Source: Desulfurellaceae bacterium (GTDB lineage: Bacteria > Desulfobacterota > Binatia > Bin18). Taken from it: a stretch of DNA of 52,927 bases. The translations under genes were made by a program, and so were the position numbers. This document shows positions 1-8,317 of the stretch, piece by piece; within the stretch, counting starts at the first letter, position 1, and every line of letters starts with the position of its first letter. The stretch covers positions 1-52,927 of the forward strand of contig JAGWBB010000008.1 in NCBI GenBank assembly GCA_021296095.1, read 5' to 3'. Below the pieces are notes generated by a model. It was given only the letters and a program-made list of their open reading frames with translations, ran no database searches and was not told where the DNA came from.

Positions 1-50
1 TTGACGGGCTTCTCTCCCCGCGAATGCCATCATTACTTCCAGCATTGTGG

Positions 51-662
51 CTACAGATAATGGTGAACCGCTCTAGGTGAGAGTACGGTAATATCTATAT
101 CAAGCGTCTCGCCATCGCAGGGATTGGTAACGTCCCAAGTCGCTATGTCAGAATCATTGTCAAAAACTCGCGCGGTCTTCGTGATACACATACTCGGCGT
201 CACAAACTCCGTTGCCGCAAACCCCTGCGTCTCCTCCGACCATTCGACCTTCGCTCGCTGCCCATCACTCAACCGTATTGTTCCCGAGCCAGACACGCCC
301 TCAAGAAATTCCACCCCGGGCGTGACGACCGTAAACTCCACCCGGTCGAACTCGACCTCATCGTCATACACCACCGCAGTGTGTTGGCCTTCCCCGAGGA
401 GATTATAGTTCACGAGGAGCACATAGCCGTTGTCGGCATCCCCACATACGTCCAGGGTGTCGCCTCGGGACGATCCATACAGAATCTCAAGAGGTTCTTC
501 GCCATTGAAACGGACGGTGAGCGTTCCAGCCTCACATTTCCACCCGGACAATATCCCGATTCCGCTGACCGTGCTTTCCTGGGCCGGGACCTCAATGCGG
601 TCTGCCCACCCCACAGACGAGAGAGCAAAAACAAGTCCTAGAACAGCAATGATTGTATACAT
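51..662 (-). CDS. secreted hypothetical protein
   Basis: This 203-residue protein matches no family I recognise. Its first 20 residues are a clear Sec signal peptide: a hydrophobic stretch (IIAVLGLVFALSSV) and a likely cleavage after Gly-Trp-Ala, so the mature protein is about 183 residues and outside the cytoplasm. The mature part is acidic and Asp/Glu/Thr-rich, with alternating hydrophobic segments suggesting a beta-sandwich. Cysteines near residues 43, 73, 158 and 182 could form disulfides. A purine-rich AAGGGAAG upstream of the ATG supports the start. It stands alone, separated by about 290 bp from the metabolic cluster. Role unknown; a surface or periplasmic binding domain is only a guess. 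Confidence 0.7.
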   Translation of the reverse strand: MYTIIAVLGLVFALSSVGWADRIEVPAQESTVSGIGILSGWKCEAGTLTVRFNGEEPLEILYGSSRGDTLDVCGDADNGYVLLVNYNLLGEGQHTAVVYDDEVEFDRVEFTVVTPGVEFLEGVSGSGTIRLSDGQRAKVEWSEETQGFAATEFVTPSMCITKTARVFDNDSDIATWDVTNPCDGETLDIDITVLSPRAVHHYL

Positions 663-955
663 CTTCAGCTTCCCTTTTCAGAACACAGATCAGGGGATCG
701 TATCTCAGCGCGGTGTCACTTCCATATTCAGATTATTTGTATAAATAAGAGCTGTAGCCGAGCCTCTCTCGAACTGTCAAGTTGAGAGGCGTCCGTCCTC
801 AGAGCCTCTCAGAGACCGATTTCACTCACCTTTTGGGCCGGCTCGCACATAGCAGACAGGCCACCCGCCCCACGCCCCTGCCTGCTCACCGTCCGGGGAG
901 GAGAGCGGGCGGGCGGGCGATTCTTGCAGTTCTCGCTTGTGGTCTGGAAGCGGCG
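663..955. other. intergenic region, no gene recognised
   Basis: About 290 bp without a credible coding sequence. It contains an AT-rich stretch (about 725-750) just upstream of the secreted-protein gene, which may hold its promoter. It also has an imperfect hairpin at about 763-789 (CCTCTC pairing with GAGAGG, plus AACT with AGTT). No T-run follows the hairpin on either strand, so I do not call it a terminator. Confidence 0.4.
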
Positions 956-1255
956 TCAAGGCTGCGCTTGGGCGGGCGACGCTGTTCGCTCAATGAGCGC
1001 TTCCAAGGCACGCCCCTGCTGGCGTAAGACTTCCATCGTTTCCACATGGCCGTCGGCGTGCTGCTGTTCGCGGCGCAGCCCCTCCTGGCTCATCTTGCGA
1101 ATCCCCCAGGCGATAATCCCGGCTTGCAGGAGACCAACAAGGACGGCGGCCCCAGCCTGCATGTAGGTGGCCCACAAAGCAATGTTGTTCCCGGTCTGTT
1201 GCGCGGCAAGGCTGGCCTGCTGAAAGGCGATGGTGGCGGCTTCCAACTCCGCCAT
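956..1255 (-). CDS. small single-pass membrane protein
   Basis: A 99-residue protein with an Ala/Gln-rich N-terminal helix (about residues 1-24), one membrane segment (about 30-52, rich in Ala, Gly, Val, Leu and Ile) and a charged, Gln/Glu/Arg-rich tail predicted to be helical or coiled coil (about 53-99). I recognise no family. It is the last gene of the run from 8154. Its AGGAG ribosome-binding site overlaps the stop codon of the luciferase-like gene, so translation is probably coupled. Context suggests an inner-membrane accessory to the envelope/oxidation module, which is inference. The coding call rests on composition, the membrane segment and the ribosome-binding site. Confidence 0.6.
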   Translation of the reverse strand: MAELEAATIAFQQASLAAQQTGNNIALWATYMQAGAAVLVGLLQAGIIAWGIRKMSQEGLRREQQHADGHVETMEVLRQQGRALEALIERTASPAQAQP

Positions 1256-1268
1256 ATAACGATTGCTC

Positions 1269-2465
1269 CTAATCCGCGGCGGCGAGGGCTGGCTGCTGGA
1301 CCTGGGGCTGGCCGTGGATTCCCCGCAGGTGGGGCATGATCTCGGAGGCGAACATCTCCATGTTCTTCAGCGTCTTGTCGTGCGGCATGTCGCCGAAGTG
1401 CAGCAGAACCGGCATGGTCCCAAAGCCGAGCGTTTTTGCCGCGTTCTCCAAGCGCTGACGCACGGTGTCCACCCCGCCCACAATGCAGAAGCCCTTTTCG
1501 TTCAGCTCATGAAACGACATCTTGCTCCAGTCCATCTGGTCGGCGTGGCTCAGGATGTTCATCATCGATGCATGGCTGACATAGCCCGGCGGGAACAGAA
1601 ACTCGGGCTTCTGACGCAGCCCGAAGTGATACAGCCACAGCAGATGCTCGGCCGCTTCTTCCTCGGCCTTGGCGTCGGTGTCGGCCACATATACCGGATA
1701 GACGTGGCCGAGCTGGTAGGGCGAGGCCGTGTAGCCGAACTTTTCGGCACACTCGCGGTACATGTCGAAATACATCTTGACCAGATTCTCCGGCATGTAC
1801 ACGGCCAGATAGGTATACTTGCGGTCCGGGTGGGCGCACCACTCAATTGTCTCGGAGCTGCCAAAGCCCGGAATCCAGATCTTGGGATGCGGCTTTTGCA
1901 GCGGTCGAGGCCAGACGTTGGCATACCGGACCTCAAAGTGCTTGCCCTCCCAGGAAAAGGGCCCGGGGTCGGTCCAGGCCTTGAGGATCAGGTCGTGCGC
2001 TTCACGGAAACGCTCCATCGAATAGCTGGGGTTGATGCCCATCGAGAAGTACTCGCAGCCGATGCCGCGCACAAAGCCCGAGATGACCCGCCCGCCGGTG
2101 ATAACGTCGAGCATGGCCACTTCTTCGGCCACCCGCAGCGGATGGTCGCGCAAGGGCAACCCGTTGCCGACAATCGCGATTTTGAGCCGCGAGGTGCGCC
2201 GCGCCAGCATGGCGCCCATGATGTTGGGGGCCGGCATCGTGCCATAGGCGTTCTGGTGGTGCTCGTTGACGCACACGCCGTCAAAGCCCAGCGTCTCGGC
2301 GTACTCCAGCTCGTCCAGATAGCGGTTGTACAACTGCTGACCCTCGGCCGGGTCATAACACTCGTTGGACAGCGTGACCCAAGCCGACGGATACTTGTCC
2401 GGCTTGTCGGCAAAATCCTGGGGCAGATGCGGCCACGGCATGAGATGAAACGCGTAGAACTCCAT
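1269..2465 (-). CDS. LLM-class flavin-dependent monooxygenase
   Basis: A 398-residue member of the bacterial luciferase-like superfamily (TIM barrel using FMN or F420 with a reductant). Seen directly: the EHH motif near residue 69 (VNEHHQNAYG), the PLRDHPLRVAEE segment, the GRVISGFVRGIG phosphate-binding-like loop, and the PKIWIPGFGSSET strand. It is longer than the usual 300-350 residues, with an extended C-terminal half and a Gln/Ala-rich tail, like limonene-monooxygenase-type relatives. It begins 3 bp after the DUF1329 gene and is followed at 13 bp by the small membrane protein, so it belongs to the same transcription unit. Family assignment is secure; substrate and cofactor are not known. 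Confidence 0.92.
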   Translation of the reverse strand: MEFYAFHLMPWPHLPQDFADKPDKYPSAWVTLSNECYDPAEGQQLYNRYLDELEYAETLGFDGVCVNEHHQNAYGTMPAPNIMGAMLARRTSRLKIAIVGNGLPLRDHPLRVAEEVAMLDVITGGRVISGFVRGIGCEYFSMGINPSYSMERFREAHDLILKAWTDPGPFSWEGKHFEVRYANVWPRPLQKPHPKIWIPGFGSSETIEWCAHPDRKYTYLAVYMPENLVKMYFDMYRECAEKFGYTASPYQLGHVYPVYVADTDAKAEEEAAEHLLWLYHFGLRQKPEFLFPPGYVSHASMMNILSHADQMDWSKMSFHELNEKGFCIVGGVDTVRQRLENAAKTLGFGTMPVLLHFGDMPHDKTLKNMEMFASEIMPHLRGIHGQPQVQQPALAAAD

Positions 2466-2468
2466 GAC

Positions 2469-3815
2469 TTACTCCTTGAGAGCCCTCGGCTCATGAGCCG
2501 CCAGCAGGCTCGATTCAAACACGATCCGCCCTTCCCGCTCCTGGGCGGCAATCCGGGCCTCCATATCCGACCCGAGCTGAATCGTGCGCTGCTGCGGAAA
2601 CTTGTCCCGTTCCAAGGGCGGACGCAGATAAAACTCGTCCGGTGAGTTGAGTGACATCATGCCCTTGGGCGGTTCCAGAAACCACTCGCGGCGCATGAAG
2701 CCGGGACTGAAAAAAACCTGCCGGTCCGCGTCCGACCACTCGCGGTTGAGGATACCGTGAATCGAGGCCTGGAGCAGATCGATTGGAATGTCCCACCACA
2801 GGTCGAACAGCACCGCATAGCCACGGTCGCCGAGCTTGGGGTTGGCCCGTACCCCGGTCCGGGCGTTGATAAAGGCCAGCCTGCCGTCCCGGTCGTACTC
2901 TTCGATGCGTAGCGGAAAAAAGGACTGCTGATCGACCCAGTAGATCAGCTTGCTCATGTAGTAGTTGGCGTGCCAGTCTTTTTTGGGCAGCGACTCCAGC
3001 ACATAGCAGGGCACCCCGCCGTCCTCGGTGTACAGCGGATAATCCGGCCCCATGAGCTTGACATCCGCAGCGTGGACATCGATGTAGTTGCCCTCGGTGT
3101 CGGTCAGCACCGCAGTCTGTCGGGTGACCGGAAAACGCACGGTCTCATACAGCGTGTCTACGCCGAGAATCCGCCACTCAAACTCCCAGGCGTCCCGCCC
3201 GATCAGGTCGTCGAAGGTCGCCGCCCCGTTGGGCAGGCGATCCTCGCGCCGGGGCGCGGGCTGGCGCCGGATACGCCGCATGGAGGGCGAGTAGGCAAAC
3301 AGTTCGACCTTGGTCGGAAAGCTCTGATCGGTCCGGTAGCCGATGAACAACGTCTGGGTCCCGTAGCGCTCGGCCGGAGACACAGCCTGCGACAGCCAGC
3401 GGAAGACTTCCTTGCCGGGTTTGGCGGTGTACAGATGCTCGGCAAAACCGCCCTGGGGCAGGTACAGGATGGGAATGATCGACACCCGCTGGTCCATGAA
3501 GCCGGAGCCGGTCAGGGTCGTGGCGATGTCGATCAGGGTGCTGTTCCAGTACGGAGAGTGGGGGTACTCCATGGACCGAATACCCATTTCTTCCGCGCTG
3601 TAGGGCGCTGCAAACGGAAATTTTTCAGCCGGCAGATACGGCACCTGGGCGTCACGGGGGGTATCGGTCCGCAGGTCGAGCCGGGCCTGTTCCTGGGCCG
3701 ACAGCTCGTCCACAGTCCGCCACGTCCGAGTCGGGGTGTCCTGGGCCAGAGTCCAGACCGGACACACCGCCAGGCTGATCAGCATCAGCCCCCAGACGCG
3801 GCCCCTGCCGGTCAT
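2469..3815 (-). CDS. DUF1329 outer-envelope protein, copy 2
   Basis: A 448-residue DUF1329 family protein. It has an N-terminal signal peptide (about 24 residues, ending near Thr-Leu-Ala before a Gln-Asp start). The family core includes the MRRIRR segment followed by a PRRED/RLPNG stretch and the motif GRDAWEFEWRILGVDTLYETVRFP (best read as two blocks). DUF1329 proteins have a LolB/LolA-like lipid-binding fold in known structures and usually sit beside DUF1302 genes. The role is inferred as carrying a hydrophobic ligand between membranes. Its start overlaps the stop of the upstream DUF1329 gene by 4 bp (ATGA). The two copies share order and motifs, so they are paralogues from a tandem duplication. 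Confidence 0.93.
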   Translation of the reverse strand: MTGRGRVWGLMLISLAVCPVWTLAQDTPTRTWRTVDELSAQEQARLDLRTDTPRDAQVPYLPAEKFPFAAPYSAEEMGIRSMEYPHSPYWNSTLIDIATTLTGSGFMDQRVSIIPILYLPQGGFAEHLYTAKPGKEVFRWLSQAVSPAERYGTQTLFIGYRTDQSFPTKVELFAYSPSMRRIRRQPAPRREDRLPNGAATFDDLIGRDAWEFEWRILGVDTLYETVRFPVTRQTAVLTDTEGNYIDVHAADVKLMGPDYPLYTEDGGVPCYVLESLPKKDWHANYYMSKLIYWVDQQSFFPLRIEEYDRDGRLAFINARTGVRANPKLGDRGYAVLFDLWWDIPIDLLQASIHGILNREWSDADRQVFFSPGFMRREWFLEPPKGMMSLNSPDEFYLRPPLERDKFPQQRTIQLGSDMEARIAAQEREGRIVFESSLLAAHEPRALKE

Positions 3816-5152
3816 GGCGCCCCGACCTCCATCACCCCGACCGGGATCTCAAAAACCAGGTGGCCGGCCGCCTCCTGAGCCCGGATGCGGGCCGCTACCT
3901 CGGGCGCCGGCGCGACCGTCCGGTCCTGGGGAAATTTCTCTGGATACAGCAATGGACGCAGATAAAACTCGGCCGGTGAATTCACCAGGGTCTGGGTTTT
4001 CAGGGGATGCATCAGCCAGCCGCGGCGCATGAAATCCGGACTAAACGCCACCTCTTTATCCTTGACCGACCACTCCTTGACCAGGTGGGCGTCGTGGATG
4101 CTGTAGCTCATCAGGTCAAGCGATACATCGTAGTACAGGGTCATCAGCGCCGCATAGCCCTTGTCCTTGAGGGTCGGATTATCCTGTCTGGCGATCCGCA
4201 CCTCAACGACCTGGAGCTGGCCATCGTGATCGTACTGCTCGATACGCAGCGGGTAGAAATAGTGACGGTCCAGCCAGTAGATGAGTTTGCTGGTCGGATA
4301 GTTGGGCAGCCAATCCTCGCGGGTCGTGGATTCGACCACATAACACTCCACGCCGCCGTCGGGACGGTAGAACGGATAGCTGTCCCACATCATTGTGAGC
4401 TGGTCGGTCGCGGCGTCGAAAAACGTGCCGTCCGGATTGGCTAGGGTCACGGTCGGGCGCGTAGTGGGAAAGCGCACCGTCTCATACAAGACGTCGGTCC
4501 CCAGCACACGCCAGCGAAACTCCCACGCATCGCGGCCGACGATATCGTCAAACGACTGGACATTGTTGGGGAAGCGCTCGCCCCGCCGGGGCTGGGGAAT
4601 CCGCCGCACCCGGCGCATGGCCGGGGCGTAGGCAAAATAGTCCAGCTTGGTCGAGTTTTCCTTATCGGTCCGGTGCATGATCCACAGGTCCTGGGCGCCC
4701 TGCAGTTCGGCCGGTGAGGAGTAATAAAACACCATCCGAAAGAAATCCTGACCCGCCGGCGTTGCCAGATGACCGGCAACGCCGTCCTCGGCCGGCATAT
4801 AGAAATTGAGCCCGATCGTGACGCCCTGGTTCAGGTAGCCGCCGCTGGTCATTGAGCCGAAGGCGTCGGCCATGACGTGCGACCAGCGCGACACATGGGT
4901 GAACTCCATGGAGCGATAGCCCAACTCCTCGGCCGTATACGGCGCCTCAAACGGATAGGGCTCCGCCGGCAGATAGGGAATGGTCGCGCTGCGCGGGGTG
5001 TCGGTCCGAAAGTCGAGCCCGACTTTTTCTTCCGCCGACAGCTCGGCAAGCGTCTTCCAGGATTTCGGCCGAGCGCCGTTGTCCTGGGCGCCAATTACAG
5101 CCGGACACAGCAGGACGGCGAGCAGGCAGATGTGGACGACAAACGTATTCAT
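3812..5152 (-). CDS. DUF1329 outer-envelope protein, copy 1
   Basis: A 446-residue DUF1329 family protein with a signal peptide (NTFVVHICLLAVLLCPAVIG, cleavage near Gly-Ala). Like its neighbour it has the MRRVRRIPQPRRGERFPNN block, then GRDAWEFRWRVLGTDVLYET, then a long region with YWLDRHYFYPLRIEQYD. The family is thought to work in the periplasm or at the outer membrane, with DUF1302 barrels. It starts 3 bp after the DUF1302 gene and overlaps the next DUF1329 gene by 4 bp. Two divergent copies side by side could form a heteromeric lipid shuttle, which is inference. The call is confident at family level only. Confidence 0.93.
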   Translation of the reverse strand: MNTFVVHICLLAVLLCPAVIGAQDNGARPKSWKTLAELSAEEKVGLDFRTDTPRSATIPYLPAEPYPFEAPYTAEELGYRSMEFTHVSRWSHVMADAFGSMTSGGYLNQGVTIGLNFYMPAEDGVAGHLATPAGQDFFRMVFYYSSPAELQGAQDLWIMHRTDKENSTKLDYFAYAPAMRRVRRIPQPRRGERFPNNVQSFDDIVGRDAWEFRWRVLGTDVLYETVRFPTTRPTVTLANPDGTFFDAATDQLTMMWDSYPFYRPDGGVECYVVESTTREDWLPNYPTSKLIYWLDRHYFYPLRIEQYDHDGQLQVVEVRIARQDNPTLKDKGYAALMTLYYDVSLDLMSYSIHDAHLVKEWSVKDKEVAFSPDFMRRGWLMHPLKTQTLVNSPAEFYLRPLLYPEKFPQDRTVAPAPEVAARIRAQEAAGHLVFEIPVGVMEVGAP

Positions 5153-5155
5153 GGG

Positions 5156-6886
5156 CTAAAACTCGTAGCTCAGCTCCCAGCCGATATTATCGTACTTGCC
5201 ATAGATGGCGTACAGGTCGGTCCCATAGCCGCCGCTGAAGGCCGTATAGGTCATGCGGCCGGTGATGAACTGGGAGAAATTATAGCTGGCCGTCAGTCTG
5301 GTTTTCATGCCCTGCCACTTGCGGTTGGGGCCGCTGAGCCACGGGATGGCCGTCACGCTGACGTTGAGGCGGTCGCGCGTAAAGCGGAACGGCCGGCCGA
5401 CAAACACCACCGGCAGGACGTTCCACTCGTCACCAATCGCCCCGCCGAATCCGCTACCCAGGGTGTCGCGCCAGTCAAAGGTGTACAGCAGCGAGGGCTG
5501 GAAAATAAACGAGGTGTTGCCCGGCAGGGCAAATTCCAGCGCAACCGCGGCCCGCATCGTATCCCGGGACACATGCCCACCGGATTTGAAACGCTCGCCC
5601 AGGCCGGCCCGGCGCCGGGTCGCCACCATCCGCCGCACGTCTTTGGCGTTGTGCTCCTTGGTGTTGATATGAAAATCGGGCGCCGGCAGGCTGCTGGTCG
5701 CACCAAAGCGGCTGGTGTCCTGAAACTCGACAGCCTTGGTCCACAGGCCCTCAACCCGCAGCACCATGGGCAACTCACCGACTATGGGCACGTTGGCGAA
5801 CGAGGTGGCATAGTCGGCCGTGATCCCGAAATGGTGCAGGCGGGTGTGGCGGGGCTGCAGAATCAGGTGGATATCCCCGTCCTGGTCAATCGCCCGATCA
5901 ACAATGAAATTCTGGGCCGACTTGTTCCACGCGTAGTAGTACACCAAGCCCCAGGTCAGGGGCTCCATGGACACGTCCAAACGGGCGCCGAACTCGTGGT
6001 CGCCCCAGTTTCCGGACGAGGGGCGGCGGCGCTTGAGGATATAATTGCCGAAGAAATCCTTGCGGCCCATCAACAAGTCCTCGTCGCTGGTCAACAGGCT
6101 TTCGGCGTTCGGCGGCAGGAAGGGCAGTGCCCAGGGTGCGCCGTAGGGCGCGCTGCGGTCGTGCTCGAAATGCGGAATCCACAAGAAGTTGAGCGAGTTG
6201 GCACCAAAGAAATACGTCGTATTCAGCATAAAGACCGGCAGCCGCCGGAATTCATACTCGTTGGCCTCGACCTGGGCACCCTCGCGGTTGTCGATGGCGT
6301 TGATCGTGTCAATATACCGCCCGTCCATTTTTCCCCAGGCGATCTGCTGCTTGCCGATCACCAGGTCCAGATTATGGGTGCGGTAGCTGACGTACAGCTC
6401 GCGCACGATCCGATCAAGATTGTGGTAGCCACGCAGCGTCTCGCTCACCCGGTCGCCGTACAGGCCCGACGAGTCCTGCCAGTTGTACACCCCGTCGTAC
6501 AGAAAATGGCTGATATTGGTGATCTCGATATTGGGCGAGAGCTGATAGTGGCTCTCCAGTTCCAGCAGGTTCTGAAGCTGCAGGAAACGGAAGTCTCGGC
6601 GACGGTTGTGAATCGTCTGGCTGCTGGTCAGCAAGACATCCGACCACTGCCGATAAAAGCCCTTAAAGGTCAGGGCCGGCACCCGGCGTTCAATCGGCTG
6701 ACGCACATAGCGACCGGCCGGATCGAAGGTTGCCAGAAAGCGGTCGAAGCGTGACCAGTTATTACTCGCCCAGCCGATCGGCTTGCTCAACGGCCCGTCC
6801 CACAGCGCATAGCTGGGCGAGGTCCACAGCAGGAGGACAAGACATCCTAGCAGGCAGGCTGGTCTGAAACGGTGCGGTTGTCCCAT
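5156..6886 (-). CDS. DUF1302 family outer-membrane barrel protein
   Basis: A 576-residue DUF1302 protein. Residues 1-27 form a signal peptide with the core CLLGCLVLLLWTSP. The mature part has many short amphipathic strands with aromatic girdles, typical of an outer-membrane beta-barrel. The last residues are WELSYEF: a terminal phenylalanine preceded by alternating aromatics is the usual BAM recognition signal. Motifs such as LDLVIGKQQIAWGKMDG match the family. DUF1302 genes occur next to DUF1329 genes, often with RND-type exporters, in bacteria that process sterols, terpenes or similar compounds. No RND gene is visible here. A role as porin or receptor for a hydrophobic substrate is inferred. 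Confidence 0.92.
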   Translation of the reverse strand: MGQPHRFRPACLLGCLVLLLWTSPSYALWDGPLSKPIGWASNNWSRFDRFLATFDPAGRYVRQPIERRVPALTFKGFYRQWSDVLLTSSQTIHNRRRDFRFLQLQNLLELESHYQLSPNIEITNISHFLYDGVYNWQDSSGLYGDRVSETLRGYHNLDRIVRELYVSYRTHNLDLVIGKQQIAWGKMDGRYIDTINAIDNREGAQVEANEYEFRRLPVFMLNTTYFFGANSLNFLWIPHFEHDRSAPYGAPWALPFLPPNAESLLTSDEDLLMGRKDFFGNYILKRRRPSSGNWGDHEFGARLDVSMEPLTWGLVYYYAWNKSAQNFIVDRAIDQDGDIHLILQPRHTRLHHFGITADYATSFANVPIVGELPMVLRVEGLWTKAVEFQDTSRFGATSSLPAPDFHINTKEHNAKDVRRMVATRRRAGLGERFKSGGHVSRDTMRAAVALEFALPGNTSFIFQPSLLYTFDWRDTLGSGFGGAIGDEWNVLPVVFVGRPFRFTRDRLNVSVTAIPWLSGPNRKWQGMKTRLTASYNFSQFITGRMTYTAFSGGYGTDLYAIYGKYDNIGWELSYEF

Positions 6887-6921
6887 TCGTGTGACTATCC
6901 TTTCTGTACGAACAGCCCGCC

Positions 6922-8154
6922 TTATGCTCCGGCGGCCTGCTGGACGAGAATGCCGTCGGCCGCCAGTGCGGCGATCCGGTCTGCCCCATAGCCCAGGTAG
7001 CGTTCCAGCACGGCGGCATTATGCTGGCCCAGATCGGGCGCGGGCACGACCTGGGGCAGCGGATGACCGGAGAAGCGGAACGGAAAGCCGGGGATCATGA
7101 AGTCGCCTAGCAGCGGATCGGACACCGAGCGGACGGCCTGGCGCTCGACCAGGTGCGGATGCTCGACCACCTCGGGCACGGTCAGCACCGGGGCGGCCGG
7201 CACCCGTTCGCGGTCCAGGGCGTCCAGCGCCGCCTGGCGGTCGGGCAGAGACAGCAGCCAGCGCTCAATCTCGGGCATCAGGATGTCGCGATTCTTGCGC
7301 CGCACACGGACATTGCGAAAGCGCGGGTCGTCCGACAGATCGGGCCGTTGCATAGCCCTGGTCAGCCCCTGCCACTGGTGGTCCAGGGCGGCGATAATCA
7401 TGATATAGCCCTGGCGTGCCTTGAACACGCCGCACGGCGTCAGCCCGGTGTGGTGCGAGCCGCCCCGGGTCGGAATGAACTTGCCCTGGGTCGCCGTATA
7501 GGTTGCCAGGCTGAAATCGTGGGTGTGGATGTAGGAATCAAGGAGCGACACATCGATGTACTGGCCCTCGCCGCTGCGTTCACGGTGCAGCAGGCAGCAG
7601 GCAATTGCGGCCAGGGCGTGGACACCGGTACTGACATCGCCCATGGCCACCATGGGGATGACCGGCGGCTGGTCGGGCTCGCCCATCACCTCGGTCACGC
7701 CGGCATACGCCTGGGCGATATAGTCAAAGCCCGGCACGTGGGACAGCGGACCGGTCTGGCCCAGGGCCGAAATCGAACACATCACCAGCCTGGGGTTGAG
7801 TTCCTTCAGCACCTCGTAGCCCAGCCCCAGACGCCCGATCACCCCCGGGCTGTAATTCTCGACCACCACGTCAACATGCGGCACCAGGGCGCGAACCAGC
7901 TCACGTCCGACTTCGGTCTTGAGATTCACACACAGGCTGTGCTTGCCCAGGTTATGCTGCATGAAATAGCCGCTGCGGCCCTTTTTCCAGACCGGGTTCT
8001 GACGTGCCGGGTCTCCGGCCGGGGCTTGTTCGACCTTGATGACCTCGGCTCCCATTTCGGCCATCAGTTTGGTCGTCGTCGGGCCGGCGACAATCTGGGT
8101 AAAATCCAGCACGGTGTAGCCGGCCAACATCCCGCTCGTGTTTTGTGCGGCCAT
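6922..8154 (-). CDS. CaiB/BaiF-type CoA-transferase (nucleophile Asp)
   Basis: A 410-residue class III CoA-transferase, which moves CoA between carboxylic acids through a covalent acyl-aspartyl intermediate. Visible motifs: LDFTQIVAGP near residue 16, GAEVIKVEQ near 35, the NLGKHSLCVNL segment, YGQTGP-like LGQTGP at 131, and GQYIDVSLLDS, where Asp206 aligns with the catalytic Asp169 of formyl-CoA transferase. I chose the ATG at 8154 over 8172 because a GGAGGGG site lies 5-12 bp upstream of it. It is the first gene of the DUF1302/DUF1329/LLM run and is preceded by a perfect palindrome at 8203-8232. It probably activates or deactivates the acid handled by the operon; the substrate is unknown. 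Confidence 0.92.
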   Translation of the reverse strand: MAAQNTSGMLAGYTVLDFTQIVAGPTTTKLMAEMGAEVIKVEQAPAGDPARQNPVWKKGRSGYFMQHNLGKHSLCVNLKTEVGRELVRALVPHVDVVVENYSPGVIGRLGLGYEVLKELNPRLVMCSISALGQTGPLSHVPGFDYIAQAYAGVTEVMGEPDQPPVIPMVAMGDVSTGVHALAAIACCLLHRERSGEGQYIDVSLLDSYIHTHDFSLATYTATQGKFIPTRGGSHHTGLTPCGVFKARQGYIMIIAALDHQWQGLTRAMQRPDLSDDPRFRNVRVRRKNRDILMPEIERWLLSLPDRQAALDALDRERVPAAPVLTVPEVVEHPHLVERQAVRSVSDPLLGDFMIPGFPFRFSGHPLPQVVPAPDLGQHNAAVLERYLGYGADRIAALAADGILVQQAAGA

Positions 8155-8202
8155 ATGCGCCCCTCCTGACATGCCAATCTCGCCAATCCGGCAAGAGAGC
8201 CT

Positions 8203-8232
8203 CCAGCGACTGAATGACTGTTCAGTCGCTGG
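8203..8232. promoter_or_regulatory. perfect 12-bp palindrome, probable TetR-type operator
   Basis: CCAGCGACTGAA (8203-8214) is repeated in inverse as TTCAGTCGCTGG (8221-8232) with a 6-bp spacer. It lies 48 bp upstream of the CoA-transferase start at 8154. The central GACTGAA...TTCAGTC resembles operators bound by TetR-family repressors. There is no T-run, so it is not a terminator. Which regulator binds is unknown; the TetR gene at 17860-18450 is one candidate. Confidence 0.6.
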
Positions 8233-8317
8233 AAACCGAGCGGGATTGTACTCGGGAACGCCCGAACATGCAAGCAGACAGCCAGCCCCGGTCGGGGGTG
8301 TGGAACGGACGCTGGAC

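Noticed and set aside
763-789. Imperfect hairpin as a terminator for the small membrane protein or secreted protein
   Set aside because: There is a bulge and no T-run on either strand.
1263-6754. Long plus-strand open frames (up to 625 codons) opposite the LLM, DUF1329 and DUF1302 genes
   Set aside because: They are antisense frames in GC-rich DNA, with His/Gln/Arg/Gly/Pro-biased composition and no family motif, while the minus-strand products have clear signatures.
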